In this document: positions 1 through 11,600 of the stretch, piece after piece
How the letters are laid out: each line of letters begins with the position of its first letter
How positions within the stretch are numbered: position 1 is the first letter of the stretch
From: Dillenia suffruticosa
Lineage: Eukaryota; Streptophyta; Magnoliopsida; Dilleniales; Dilleniaceae
Assembly: GCA_033439265.1 (NCBI GenBank)
Contig: JAVTVX010000013.1
Coordinates: 1,390,501-1,454,500, forward strand
Reading direction: 5' to 3'
Length of the DNA: 64,000 nt
Notes under the pieces: generated by a model
Told to the model about the DNA's origin: nothing
Seen by the model: only the letters and a program-made list of their open reading frames with translations
Databases searched by the model: none
Made by a program: the position numbers and the translations under genes

Positions 1-747
1 GGATTAGGGCCTTGAGACAATACGCAATCAAAATTGTCATCAAGGTCCGGTGTAAGTGATAACAGATCACAGAGATCCCTTAACCATACATCATCAACCC
101 ATGCAGCCTCAGAACATGAATTGCAGAGCCCACATCTTGATGATCAGAATGCAAGTTTGGTAGATTGTTAAGAGTTTGGTCTACTTGTACTGCCATTATG
201 TTGTTGCTTGCATTAGATTGTGTCCCAATTTCCTGTACACTTGCAAAAGCCTTCTCTGCAACCTTGTCTTCCTTTTTGAGATTGTACATTTTGTTAAGTA
301 CCCGTCATCCCTCTGTGTATATTTTATTGAGATCCAGAAGGGAGGAGCAAAAAAGTGTATTTTTAAAAATGCTGAAAAACTAAAGAAATAACTAGTGGAA
401 AAACTAAAAAATTACCCTGCTTCATCATCTTCTTGTTATCATCATCAAATTGTTGTACTACCAAAAAAAAAATCATCAAATTGTTGTTTAACAGTCTTGT
501 ACTCATACATAATCCAGCTTGTCTTCTGACCTTTTCCATCTGAGGGAGGTGAAGGGCGTTTAAAGAAACTCAGTGCCATTTTATATCCAATTATTTCATT
601 CTTCTGGCTGTAGATAGGATGATCAGCTCCGGTTGCCTTCTAGTATCCGGGAGGGGTTGTCCGGTTTTGCCGCTTACCATTTGGATGCTTTCGATCCCTC
701 ATTGAGAAGAACTACATCTCCTTCTCCGAGCTTGTCTGCATGTTTGC
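1..747 (-). pseudogene. NAC transcription factor pseudogene (truncated, several stops)
   Basis: Read on the minus strand, about 725 to 540 gives a recognisable NAC-domain centre: EKEM*FFSMRDRKHPNG, then RQNRTTPPGY*KATGADHPI, then KTSWIMYEYK. These match NAC subdomains C and D (family pattern EKEWYFFS..RDRKYPNG..GYWKATGADKPI). Two in-frame TAG codons break it, at 712-714 (the Tyr of EWYFF) and 640-642 (the Trp of GYWKATG). Further on, about 300-240 gives VLNKMYNLKKED, resembling subdomain E, with a TGA at 305-307 just before it. A one-base frame change near 100 is needed to continue into the acidic VDDVWLRDLCDLLSL stretch that runs to base 1. No N-terminal subdomain A or B (LPPGFRFHPTDEELV-like) is visible upstream. 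The gene would bind DNA as a plant-specific regulator if intact; here it is clearly broken. The 3' end lies outside the window. Confidence 0.85.
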
Positions 748-3266
748 ATGCATTATTCTTGGTATGAATATTGCATTCAATTTCAAAAACCAATTAAATA
801 TATAAAAAAAAAAGAAAATTCTCCGTTACAGTTGGTCATAATTTGGAAATCACGAGTGACTCGGTTATTTTCTTCAGATAATTTGACCAATCACAAGATG
901 CCACTTGTATTGCCAAAATTTTATATAAAAATAAAATTCTTATGAAAGTCTTACTGAAACCCTAATTAATAATGTAAAATTTTCTCTCCTAAACTACGAA
1001 GCAAAATATGATTTTCCGCTTTAACTTTTGTTTTGCTAATTTTTAATTTTAAAACTCTTATTTTATGTTCATTTTATAAATATCTGAGTCTAAATAAAAA
1101 ATAAAAAATAAAAAATTAGCAAAGCAAATTACACTTTGAACGCTAGTTTTGGACGGAAAGTATATTTCAACTTTGTTTGACTTAAAAGCGACTGTGCCAT
1201 TCCATGTGTTCAACTCAAGCTGGAAAAATAAATATCAAAAGATCTGCTCCCAAAAACAAACTTTACAGTAATCGATTTAAAATAATCAAGATAAAGTTTT
1301 AGACACTAAACAATGATTTAACCAAGATAAAAATAAATAAATAAAACCAACTTTTCCCTTCACCTTCATCTTCGTACGTCAAAGAACACCTATTCTGGAT
1401 ACGATCAAAACATAATATTACACGAATCCCATGCATGAACACGCGTAGAAAAACAAATAAAATGAAAAATAAACCAAATTCCCTATACTTTTTTTTATTA
1501 TAGGTTTTAGATTCAAATTATAAAAAAAAAAAATTGAGATTTGGGAAAACAAACTTTGTAATAGGTCATATAATATTCGTATCTGATTAATCGGATAAAA
1601 TTTAGATATTGATCGGTAAAAACAAAAAGAAAATAAAAATAAAAGGAAAAGATATTTTATTTAATTATGAGGGTTACCAATCATTCATCATACGTACACG
1701 TGCACAGTTTTGGAGTTTAAAATATACGTAATCAAAATCAAAGAGAATTAAAAGTAGAAAAGTGTACCAATGTATGGTTGGTTTTTTAGAACATAATTTA
1801 AATTTTTTAATTAAATTTTAGATTTAAAATTTAGAAATGAAATAAACTATATTAAAAGAATTATTTTTTAAATAGGATTCTCATAAATACTCGAATCATA
1901 TATGTGATTGCAGTGTATGGCAATGGTAAGTTAAGATTTTTGTTATTAACATAATGCGAAATCAATTCTTCATCAGTCAGACATAATCGATGACGAGGGG
2001 GAAGATTTTTCAAGTTTTCTTCTTCTCTAGAAATAATGCTTGTGAGTTGTTGCCGGACAATATATAATGAGAACTAACGTCCAATTAGAAATGAATTAGG
2101 TCTAGAATTTATTGGTCTGTTTGGATATTTTGAGAAATCTAAAATTAAAAATAACATAAAAAAAAAAAATTAGAGTTCAAGATAAAAAGTTTAAATTTGA
2201 ATTTTATCTTTTAAAAACATTCCAATTGTGACGAAACTCGTCTCTTCCTTCAGTCCCTGTTTCTTTCTCCTTCTCTCCCTCTCTCTGTTACGTCTAAACC
2301 TTTTCCCGTTCGTTCAGATGTTAGAAATATTGCTTTATGCTTGATGTTCTTGGCGTCATTTATGAAAATGTAAATTAACAAATGAAAATATAGGATACCA
2401 ATATTTCTTGATTCCTACGAGTTTGAAAGGGATTTGCTGGTTAGATTCCTGATTTTATTTGGAAGCTAATGCGGTGCAATAATCTAACACATTAGAGAAC
2501 CATGCATAATGACGTAGAGTTAATTATTTTGCCTCATATTAAATCTGAAATAAAATTATTATTATCTTTTAAATGAATATATTTTTTAAGATGCTTCTAC
2601 TTGCATTTCTAGGCACCAATTCCTAGTTTGATAATGTGTTTCCCTACTCTTTTTCATCCTTTAAGCTCTGCGAGGTGACAGAATCTGGGAGTCAAGTTTC
2701 GTGTAAACCGAGTTCTGAATGAGTTTCAAGGCGAAATTAGGGTTCCCAATGAGGGAGAACCATGATCGAATCCACAGAAGGATTTGTCAAAAGTTCACTA
2801 GAGGATTTTTATTATCAATTCTTCCGGAAGGATGATAGCTGTTGATCATAACAAAGCTATCACTATCACCTATTAATTGGATTGTCTAACAACAGCTTCA
2901 CTCACTCCTCTTGTTCCTGTTGAGAGAAAAAGAAATATGAGTTCATCCATACAAGATATGCATACACTATTCAGGTAAATGCTCAACCCTAGAGGCATGT
3001 ATGTCAGGCGCAAAGGGAAAGGGAAGAAAGACATTTGAAAAACATAAATATGTATAAAATAAAAATTTCAAAAAGAAACATATATATGTATATGACTTCT
3101 TGTTCTGCCTTTCCTAAGACATCTGACCCTATGAAGATTCTCGGGGACACAGTTGGCAAGCCAAAATACATGGATATTTTGAAGAATGAATTGCATTTCC
3201 CTTCTGTTTCACATGAACTCCAAAATACAAGTGATCAACACATACAAGTTAGCGCAACACAAGGAG
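748..3266. other. AT-rich intergenic stretch, no gene seen
   Basis: I find no open frame with protein-like composition on either strand. It is AT-rich with many A/T runs. A 13-bp inverted repeat (tttgctaattttt at 1032-1044 and its complement at 1111-1123) brackets a 66-bp AT-rich loop. The part from about 2700 to 3266 would be the 3' flank and UTR of the ING2-like gene whose stop is at 3267-3269. Confidence 0.6.
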
Positions 3267-6200
3267 TTACTGTAGTTGTCGACAGGTGGGGCAATACCAC
3301 TTCCCTTTGAATCTTGTCTCCGGTGTGAGCCCAACACATGAGTAATGGAACCATTCACCTCCTTGGCACTGTTAAAAGAAAATAGCCCAACTTCAATCAA
3401 AAGTATCCAGAAATCTTTTGGACTGAAACCAAAAGCAAAAATCGCTACAACCCTAAAGCAAAAGCAAATAAAATTATAAGGTGCTTTGTCGGTCCACATG
3501 GGTCGAGTGATATTCTTTTGAACACCTACTTTTACTTTTCTGTGTCCAGTTACGACACAACCAATGAACCATATGGTGAATGGTGATTCCATACAGGTCA
3601 AGCAATATTCCTTTTGTATGCCTACTTTCCTTTTCCAGCCACTACTTAACCAATAAACCATGTCCATTTTAATAAAAATTGCTCATCTTCAATAAAAATA
3701 TCTTAAGGTAACGATTAAGAGGACCAGTCATTTTTATTCACCAATTCTTACTGCAAAGCATGAGTTAATCAGAAGGTCAATGGAAATTCTATAATAAATT
3801 TACGTTGCGTTCTAATAAGGATAGATTCATATATGGGTATTGCGTCGGGCACAAAATGGATATGGCAATTAAGAAAATTTTCAAAAACTAGGATCCAGGG
3901 ACACAACTTTTAAAAATAAAGTAAATATACTAATATTGACGAAATTTTACTATTTTTGTATAATCCTTATAAAGAAGTATAATTCAAGTGGAGTGCTACT
4001 GAGATACAACAAGTAATATGATTAGTTTTTCAGATGAAAAATAAAAAGATTATACACGTCATTAGTAAATAAAATTGTCTTAAGAAAGTTCACATGAAGT
4101 ATCTATGAAGTATCCACCATTTAAAAAACAATAAAAAGACAAAAACGCTACGTGAAGTATCTGACATGTATCCTACAACTCTCATATCTAATATGGGCAT
4201 GGCTTTTGCATTCCGGTCAGATATCTCTCTTTGTGCAGGCGGGCTAATAACATCCTAAAAGCACAACCACATCCAGATGGAGGATTGAGCTTCTTCTTGT
4301 AAACGACACTTGTGTACATCTCATAACCTGACAACAATTATTGGCAGATCTCATAAATGCCAAACATACTCTACTGTGTCTAGCCTTCAAGAAATTATTT
4401 TTGTGATAGGAAGATGCATAACAGACTCCAAGACAGCCAAGAAGCAACAGTAAAGAGGGATCAAATGGACTTACATTTTCATTGTCACACGCAATCATAT
4501 CCCCAAAAGATACCTGAAAGGGGAAGAGAATTGCAGTAGTGTAATTAACATACCCAAAGAAAAAAGCACAATATCAAAAAATTAAAAGCAAAAATAAAAA
4601 AGAAAATTAGAGTCGTCCATTGATCTTATAACCTGATGGCAGACACAGTATGTAGGCTCATTTGGATCAATGGGCTGATCAACATCAACAGGGGTAGCAT
4701 AATCCCTCTTATGACTGCCCGGTGGAGGCATGAGCTCAAAATCCCTGTCACGCTCCGTGTCCCAACTCCGGTCCCTGTAATCAAACCTCCTTGGCTGGGG
4801 AGTTGCATAGAGAGATTTTCGCTGTTTCTCATTTCTGGGCACAATCGGAAGTGGGGGAAGAATTGCAGGCTCATCAGGCGGTATCTTTCCCTCTTGAAAA
4901 TTGAAAAAAAAAAAGAAGGAAATATAAAATAGTATTTAAATAAAAGAAGGATAACAACATCAAGCATAATTTCAAATGGACTAGCAAAATAAAAGGAAAA
5001 AGTATAAATTCAAATGGACAGAGATGAATGAAATAATCACTCTAGTTCTACCTCATTTATAAAACAGAAAACAGAAAACATAGACAAATCTCAAAAAAGG
5101 AGGTAGAAAAAAAAATGATGTATACAGTTTAAAACATTACCGTCATTTCTTGATTTGGAACATATAACAAGGTTATTTTGCTGACTTGGGAAATATAATT
5201 TGTCGACCAGAATAAATCATAGCAGCGAAATATCAAGAAATGGAAAAGATATGAAACAAGCATGTCCTAAATAGACTAAGTTCAGCATTCCTCTATTGGC
5301 CTTTGAGTGCAGTTATAGCACAATTAGTACAGGATCTAAAAATTTATCAATATTACATTCGTTCACACTTGAACCAGATACTGCAGAGAATTCATGATGT
5401 TAAATCATACCCTGTTTTAGATCTTCTGCAAAGTTGCCCAGGTCCTCGTCAAGACGTTTTACATGGCTATCTATCTGAAAGAAAGCAAAGATAGCAGAAC
5501 ATTAATAGTAGAAATTGCATACTAAAAAGAAGAATTATCAGAAAATACAAATTCTGAGCCATATATGGCATTGATGCTGTTAAAAATTAAATCCTTCAAT
5601 CCCATGGTTCTAGGAGAAGGAATGGAGCACAGATTCCTCCAATATGCACCTTGACAATAACCCTTTGTTTCAATAGTGTTAGTGTTATTGTTCATACTTT
5701 TGGGCCTAGCACATGGTTTACTATCAAGTTACACATTTGACTTCTCTCGGTAGACATAATCAAGTCTTTTGAGATCCTTTGTAATGACATGAGGAATAAA
5801 AAAAAAAAAAAAATTGGAAGAGAAAAAAAAACAAAACCTAAAGGGGTTAATAAAACGGAAAGACCACAGCATGTGCGTCAATATAATCATGCTGTGAATT
5901 CCCAAGGGCCATATGACCTGAGTTTGTTGAACTCAATTACTTGATTGGCTGTATTAGCTAATACATACTGGTTTTGGCAAATGCAATAGGGCATTAGCGA
6001 AATATGCCAATAGCTGATGCGCTGGCATAGATGGCAGTACTATGGCCAATATAAAACCATGGTGGTCATTATGGCTATCAAAGTAACCGATCACCCAATA
6101 AAGGTTTAGCCGATTTAAATAAACATTGTCAACCAGGTGCGAAACAATTAGACCATTTTAATTCTCAGGAAGCCCAATGTGCGTACTTCGCCAAGAGCTT

Positions 6201-6866
6201 TCTCCCATATAAAGATGTGCATGAATTTTGGCTCAGGAAGAGCATAAGACAAGCACATTTGCAAGTGGGAAAATGTCAAACTCTTCGCATAACTAATGGA
6301 GCCAACAAGTATTCCACATTGCTAGGGTCGGGTAGAGAGAAGAGACGAAAGAGGCATACAAGGTCGTAAGCTTGGCGGGCTAACAAAACCTTCTCAGTGG
6401 AAAGACTTAAAGCATTTTCTTGGGAAGATTCAATTTCTTTCCTCAATTTCTCATATGCATCCTCTTCGTCTTCCTCGTTATTATTATTGTTTCCTTTCTT
6501 TGAGGCCTGTGAAAATAACCCCAAGCAGTACTTTGTCTGCTGCCTCGTTTGATTTATCATTGCTGCAACGAATATGTGAAAAAAATAAGATTATACATAT
6601 AAGTACATCATACATAGAAAATGGTAAAATTAAATTGGGGGTTTTGAATTTTGACAACCTTGGGATCGTTCGTCGAGTTCTCTGATGGTATTGAGAAGCC
6701 TCTGAAGCTCTGCAGACAATGTGCTTGCATCTTCCAAATTGCAGTTCGAACATAATGAGATGCAGATTTATATATGCAGAGAGAGATAAAGAGAGAGAGA
6801 GAGAGAGAGTGGGGTCTTACACTCAAGATAGTCATCAACGAAGACACCCGTTCTCGCAATCGCCAT
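3267..6866 (-). CDS. ING2: ING2-like PHD-finger chromatin protein, 7 coding exons
   Basis: Plant inhibitor-of-growth protein; ING PHD fingers read histone H3 trimethylated on Lys4 and act in nuclear histone acetyltransferase or deacetylase complexes. Exons by splice consensus and frame: 6821-6866, 6659-6730, 6360-6562, 5411-5474, 4633-4892, 4475-4513, 3267-3368. They sum to 786 nt, 261 residues. The start is [15 protein letters not shown]. The N-terminal ING domain (about residues 1-115) contains [10 protein letters not shown] and [12 protein letters not shown]. The central [11 protein letters not shown] segment and EPTYCVCHQ lead into the PHD finger: Cys211, Cys213, Cys224, Cys229, His236, Cys239, Cys254, Cys257, a complete C4HC3 set, with Trp234 present. 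The protein ends [10 protein letters not shown]. Intron 6 is long (1.1 kb) and separates the zinc-ligand exons. A telo-box-like tagggtttggg lies about 70 nt upstream of the start. The Arabidopsis ING2 match is from memory; family assignment is firm. Confidence 0.93.
3490..3667. repeat. Diverged tandem duplication in ING2 intron 6
   Basis: Two adjacent units of roughly 85 bp (about 3495-3580 and 3590-3665) share order and wording: catgggtcgagtgatattc / cataCAGGTCAAGCAATATTC, cacctacttt / tgcctacttt, and caaccaatgaaccat / taaccaataaacca. Both sit inside the last intron of the ING2-like gene. The similarity is by eye only. Confidence 0.5.
6791..6809. repeat. (GA)n microsatellite in ING2 intron 1
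   Basis: An uninterrupted GA run in the first intron of the ING2-like gene, about 12 nt beyond the exon 1 donor at 6820. Confidence 0.9.
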
Positions 6867-7819
6867 TTTAGATCAAGACTTCTCTTTTAAGGTTTCTGAT
6901 TCCGCTGATTTTAGAACCCTCGGAAACTGTAATTAGGGTTTGGGAAAGGAAGAGAAGAGGGAGGTCGAGCGAGCAGTCAATTGTTTGACGCAGAAGAAGG
7001 GCAAGAATTTATTATTTTATTATTTTGGACATCACGTGTTGTCGAGGAGAGTTTTGTTAAGTTATAACCTTATTTAAAAAAAATTTAAAATAATACCATT
7101 TAACAAATATTTTTAAATCTAACACCAACATATCATAATTTAAAATCATGACATATATCATTCATCACGATCACATGTCGTGAGTTCAAGTCATGACATG
7201 CAGGTATTAAATTTAAAAATATTTTTTGAGCGATAAAGCTAATGAAAACTAATTTATTTTAAATTTTTTATTTAGAATCAAATAAAAAAAGAAATTTAAT
7301 TATATTCTTTTATATGAAATAGTCAAAATAACTTAAATAAATAATCAAAATTAATTGAATATTAACCATAAAATTAAGTTTTAATAATATTATTTAAAGT
7401 CCGGAAGGTTATGACTAGAATAACAAAATCCAATCAAATATAAATTTTTGATCAATGTGGATAATAATTTTTATTTTATGAATAATACTATTGTCTAAAC
7501 TAAGCTTTTAACCATATTATGTTACTAACTTAGAAAAGGATGCATTAAAAAAATAATTTGAGTTAAAAAAATAATGTAATATAGATATATATTTGAATTA
7601 GATTATTTAACGACACATGAGTTTTTTACACTAAACTTATATAGTTGCAATTTGGGGATGACAAAAAAGTTGCGACTTTCTTGTGTTTTGCAAGAAGAAA
7701 AGTTGTACAAAGTAGAAAATAAAAAGAGAAAAAGGATAAGGGAAAAACAATATAGAAAAGTTAAAAAAGGTTTATACTCTTATTTAATTGAATGCCAATC
7801 CTTCTTTTATATATATAAA

Positions 7820-7935
7820 GAAAAATAGTGATAAATATTATAATCTCTTAATCGTAAATCTCGGATTCGAATTATATGAATAACTAAATAAAATTTAAAA
7901 GAGTTAACTCTTTAATAGATCCTACAGTACCAAGT
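7820..7935 (+). mobile_element. Diverged SINE-like fragment
   Basis: The stretch carries a tRNA-type box B (ggattcgaatt, about 7863-7873) followed by aataactaaataaaattt, aaagagttaactctttaata and gatcctacagtaccaag. The same order of blocks occurs near 37260-37340 (aaattcgaatcct, aataacgaaaaatgattta, agagagtcaatccttaaaata, ggccctaagtgc). I infer both are decayed copies of one SINE family. No target duplication is visible here. Confidence 0.35.
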
Positions 7936-8618
7936 GGGAAAGAGTTTTTATCTATTTTCTATTATATCATTTGTATTACATTAATTTATTATATTAATTT
8001 TTAAATTATAAATAATATTTTCAAAAAAAATTAATAATTTATATGAAAAGTAAAGATATTTTTACATGTAAATGATATTTAATTATTAAATTCAATTATT
8101 ACTTTTACTTGTATCAGGACAAATAAATTATAAACATTTAAATATAAAATTTTGAAGATAATAATATTAATCAAATTAAAAATTTAAAAATTCTTAGGAT
8201 TGGATAATATGAGTTTATTTATGTAAAACCAATATGATTTTTTTGTTTGGATCTATTTATTTATCTATTTGCTAATATATAATCATGGGTTTTAAAGCAT
8301 TGGTCCAACATTTTCTCTTCGCGTCAGCCAGCATGAAACTTATTTACGTTGGATTTAACAAAATTAGAAATTCTAATTTGTTAAATATGAAAAAATTATT
8401 ATTAAAAAAAAATAGAATTCCAATAATGGAAAAAAATAGAAGTTACTAAATTTTGGAGTCCACGTCAGCAAGTGCAAGGCAACCACGCAAAGAACGTGGA
8501 GAGGATGAAAGTACCTGGTTGACTCCCAAAACTCAAACGCTGTCTATCTCCAAACTCAAGACTTTCTATTGCACTTCTGCCGTCTTTCTCTAGATTTTCC
8601 AGAGACAGAGAGCCAAAG

Positions 8619-8622
<4 letters not shown>

Positions 8623-8649
<27 letters not shown>
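8623..8649. repeat. (GA)n tract in 5' leader, abutting the protease ATG
   Basis: A pure GA run reaches directly to the start codon at 8650. GA-rich leaders of this kind are known binding targets of plant BPC/GAGA-binding proteins; a role here is inference. Confidence 0.85.
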
Positions 8650-8655
<6 letters not shown>

Positions 8656-11600
8656 GTGGGCGTAGAAGAGGTGGAGATAGTGAAGCCACGAGCGGATAAG
8701 AGAGAGTATAGAAGGATCGTCCTTAAAAACTCTCTCCAAGCCCTCCTCATTAGTGATCCCGACACCGACAAGGTCAGTTAATTGATTTTATTTTTCTCGG
8801 AGATTTCTTTTAATCGTTAATTGAATTTTGATTGTTTCTTTTTTTGTGTGGGTTTTAGTCGGCCGCTTCTATGTCTGTTGGTGTGGGTTCATTTCTTGAT
8901 CCCGAAGGTCTCGAGGGTCTCGCTCATTTTCTTGGTAAATGAAAGAAAATTATTCTTGAATTTTCATTTTTGAATTTCCTCATTTTTGGATAATCTCTTG
9001 GTCAAATTCTAGAAGTCCATGTATTTATGTAGAACTTGGAAGCTAGTGGGCGCATTTATTTACCCTGTAGATGCAAAATTCATTGGAAGGGACCTTAATT
9101 TACCCATTCAAATGCATACATATAGTGCATTGTTTGATGGGGATGTCTCATAATTTGATTTCATAAAAGTATGGTTTAGTGTTGAATTTTGTATAAAGAA
9201 TGTTTGAAAACTTCTAAATTTTCAGCACATAATTTATTTATTCGTTTATTTGTAAGTGGAGCCATGAATTCTAGGCTTGTTGTTGAACAATGAAAAGGTG
9301 TCATGCTTATATCATGACATTTGTCTTCTTTATGATCCTCTTCTTTATGATCCTTTTATCAGCCATATTTGGGGCAATAATAATTGTGTTGGCTACTATT
9401 ATTGTCACACAATTGCCGATTCCAGGCATTAGTTGTTGTCTTATGTAGAGAACCATATTTTTTGTATGATCTGTGTGTTTTCTGGATGACTAGGAGTGAG
9501 TAATAAGGAGAATAGAGGAAGGTAGATGAGTGTAGTTGTGTGGATTGTTTACTTAAAGCCCAGGAAAATGAAAGAAATAGAAGAAAGAGATGTAGAAATA
9601 GAAATAACTTTCCAAGCCAAGGGGACCAAAGAGGAACGAGAGATTCATCATCCTTCTTCTCCCCTTTTCAGAAGAAAAAGGAGAATCTGGACAAAATTGA
9701 TGAAACAAAAGAGATAAAACAAAAGATGAATTCCACTTTCACCTTAAAGAGACATGCTATAAGAATAGCTCAGTTTATGTAACTTCTTATTACTCACTAG
9801 AGACATGCTTTTTTTGATTTCTGATAAAAAAGAACTTCAATGCTAAAGACATGTTTTTTCGATTTGCATTGAATTTCTAGTTTTGTAATTTCCTTTTGGG
9901 TGACTTCCCCTTGAATCCCTTTATACAACTTTTTATTCATAAAAAAATGCTACTTGATTTAGGGCATTGAATTTCAACGAAAACTCTTAAGTTATGTCAC
10001 TGGGGAAACACTTCAAGGCCTTACACTTTAGGACATTGGGAGTTCATTTGATTTCTTTTTTGGATAAAATGTTTTATCTAATGTCTCACCTGAAGAATAA
10101 TAATGTACATTTGAAACTTAATTTCTGTTAAATACATATTGAGTGAGAGTATTCTGAGAGATTCAAGCAGAATTTGCTTTTTCTCAGTTATCATGCTTGA
10201 TGTTGCTGAATTTTTTTCTTTATTGAAGAGAAGCATCATTTATTTTTTTTTTTTTGAAATTTTTTGTCTGCATTTTTACAGTTGATACTTCCTCATGTTG
10301 TCTTGCAGAGCATATGCTATTTTATGCCAGCGAAAAATATCCATTAGAAAATAGTTATTCCAAATATATTACTGAGGTACGACATTTGTAATGCTAATAT
10401 ATCTTCTCTTGCTTGCTTTTTTCGATAGATCTTTGATAAACTACATTTTTTAACAAGTGATGGAGTTCAACGAATGCAATGGAAATTAGAGATAAAGAAA
10501 GAAATGCCATCAAGACTAGCAAGACATCCTGGCTAGCTTCTGTTATTGTGATTACTTTTCCCATGGATATTGAACACATTTTTCTTTGTTTTATTAATAT
10601 TTTTTCCTTGTAACTGATTGCTTTTAGTAAATGCAATGACAACTAGAGGAAAGAAAAAAAACCAATAAATACCTTTTTTCCTCCTTTTCTGTCTCCTCAA
10701 GGGAAAGAAGAATATTTTGTTACAGACATGTGAGTAAAGGGAAACCAGAACATTGAGGATGGTATATCCTCATAGTTAAGAAAAATAAGAAAATTAAATC
10801 AAAGAAAACAAAATGATTAGGATAGAGAACCTCTTAAATCATGCTTATTAACATCTGAAAATGTTATAGCCTTTAAGGCATTAGGATAACAAAACTCTTG
10901 AATCAGAAAGAGACAAGACTTATTAATTTGTTAACATATCACACCAATATGAGGAGTTGAAGCTCAATGGCTTCATATCTGCTGTAAATCTTTGGTGTTA
11001 ATTCTGTTGGGATTGACTGAGCAAGAGTTTTAATTTTGCCCTGTTGGGAGCCTTGAGTTCCAAATATAATTAGATAAGGAAAAAGGACAAGTGTTTGGAA
11101 AACTAATTATGTGATCAAGAAAAGACAGCTGGAGAAGAGTTAGAATTCTGTAGTACCGGAGACGTGAGATTCATCTTCCTATTGTAATCCTTTCAAAAAT
11201 GCAAAATTTTGTAAACTAGGTTCTACAAGTGTATAAAATCAGAGATATGGCACATTGTGAAGAGAAAAAAGAGGATTAAAGTGATGATATGTGATAGTTT
11301 GAGATGATTATTTCCTAATTGAGTATTTTTAAAGAAAAAGGAAAAGCTCCAGTCCTCTATAATTAATAAACAGAATGTAGAAATGAATCATCTAGCCAGG
11401 ACACAGGCTAGAAGAAGCAATATAAAACTCTTGGCTCAAATTTGAAACCTTGAATGCTGGTTTCTTTAATGTTATCAATTTCTGATGTATTTGCTTTATT
11501 TTTGTTCGACACATGGTTTCTTTTCTTGATCTACAGCATGGAGGTGCCACCAATGCTTACACTGCTTCAGATCACACCAACTACTACTTTGATGTTAACA

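Larger units (their letters stand above)
6867..8649. other. Divergent promoter region between ING2-like and protease genes
   Basis: These 1.8 kb separate the start of the ING2-like gene (6866, minus) from that of the M16 protease (8650, plus), so both promoters must lie here. The middle (about 7050-8450) is very AT-rich and holds no gene. A telo-box-like motif (attagggtttggg, about 6931-6943) lies next to the ING2 start. A diverged SINE-like segment is at about 7820-7935. Confidence 0.6.

Noticed and set aside
3035..3310. Plus-strand 91-codon frame
   Set aside because: Its right part is the complement of the true last ING2 exon (PHD end [10 protein letters not shown] on the minus strand); its left part is AT-rich and low in complexity.
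8465..8771. Minus-strand frames upstream of the protease
   Set aside because: Ser/Leu repeats come from the CT complement of the GA leader; the plus-strand protease exon 1 explains the rest.
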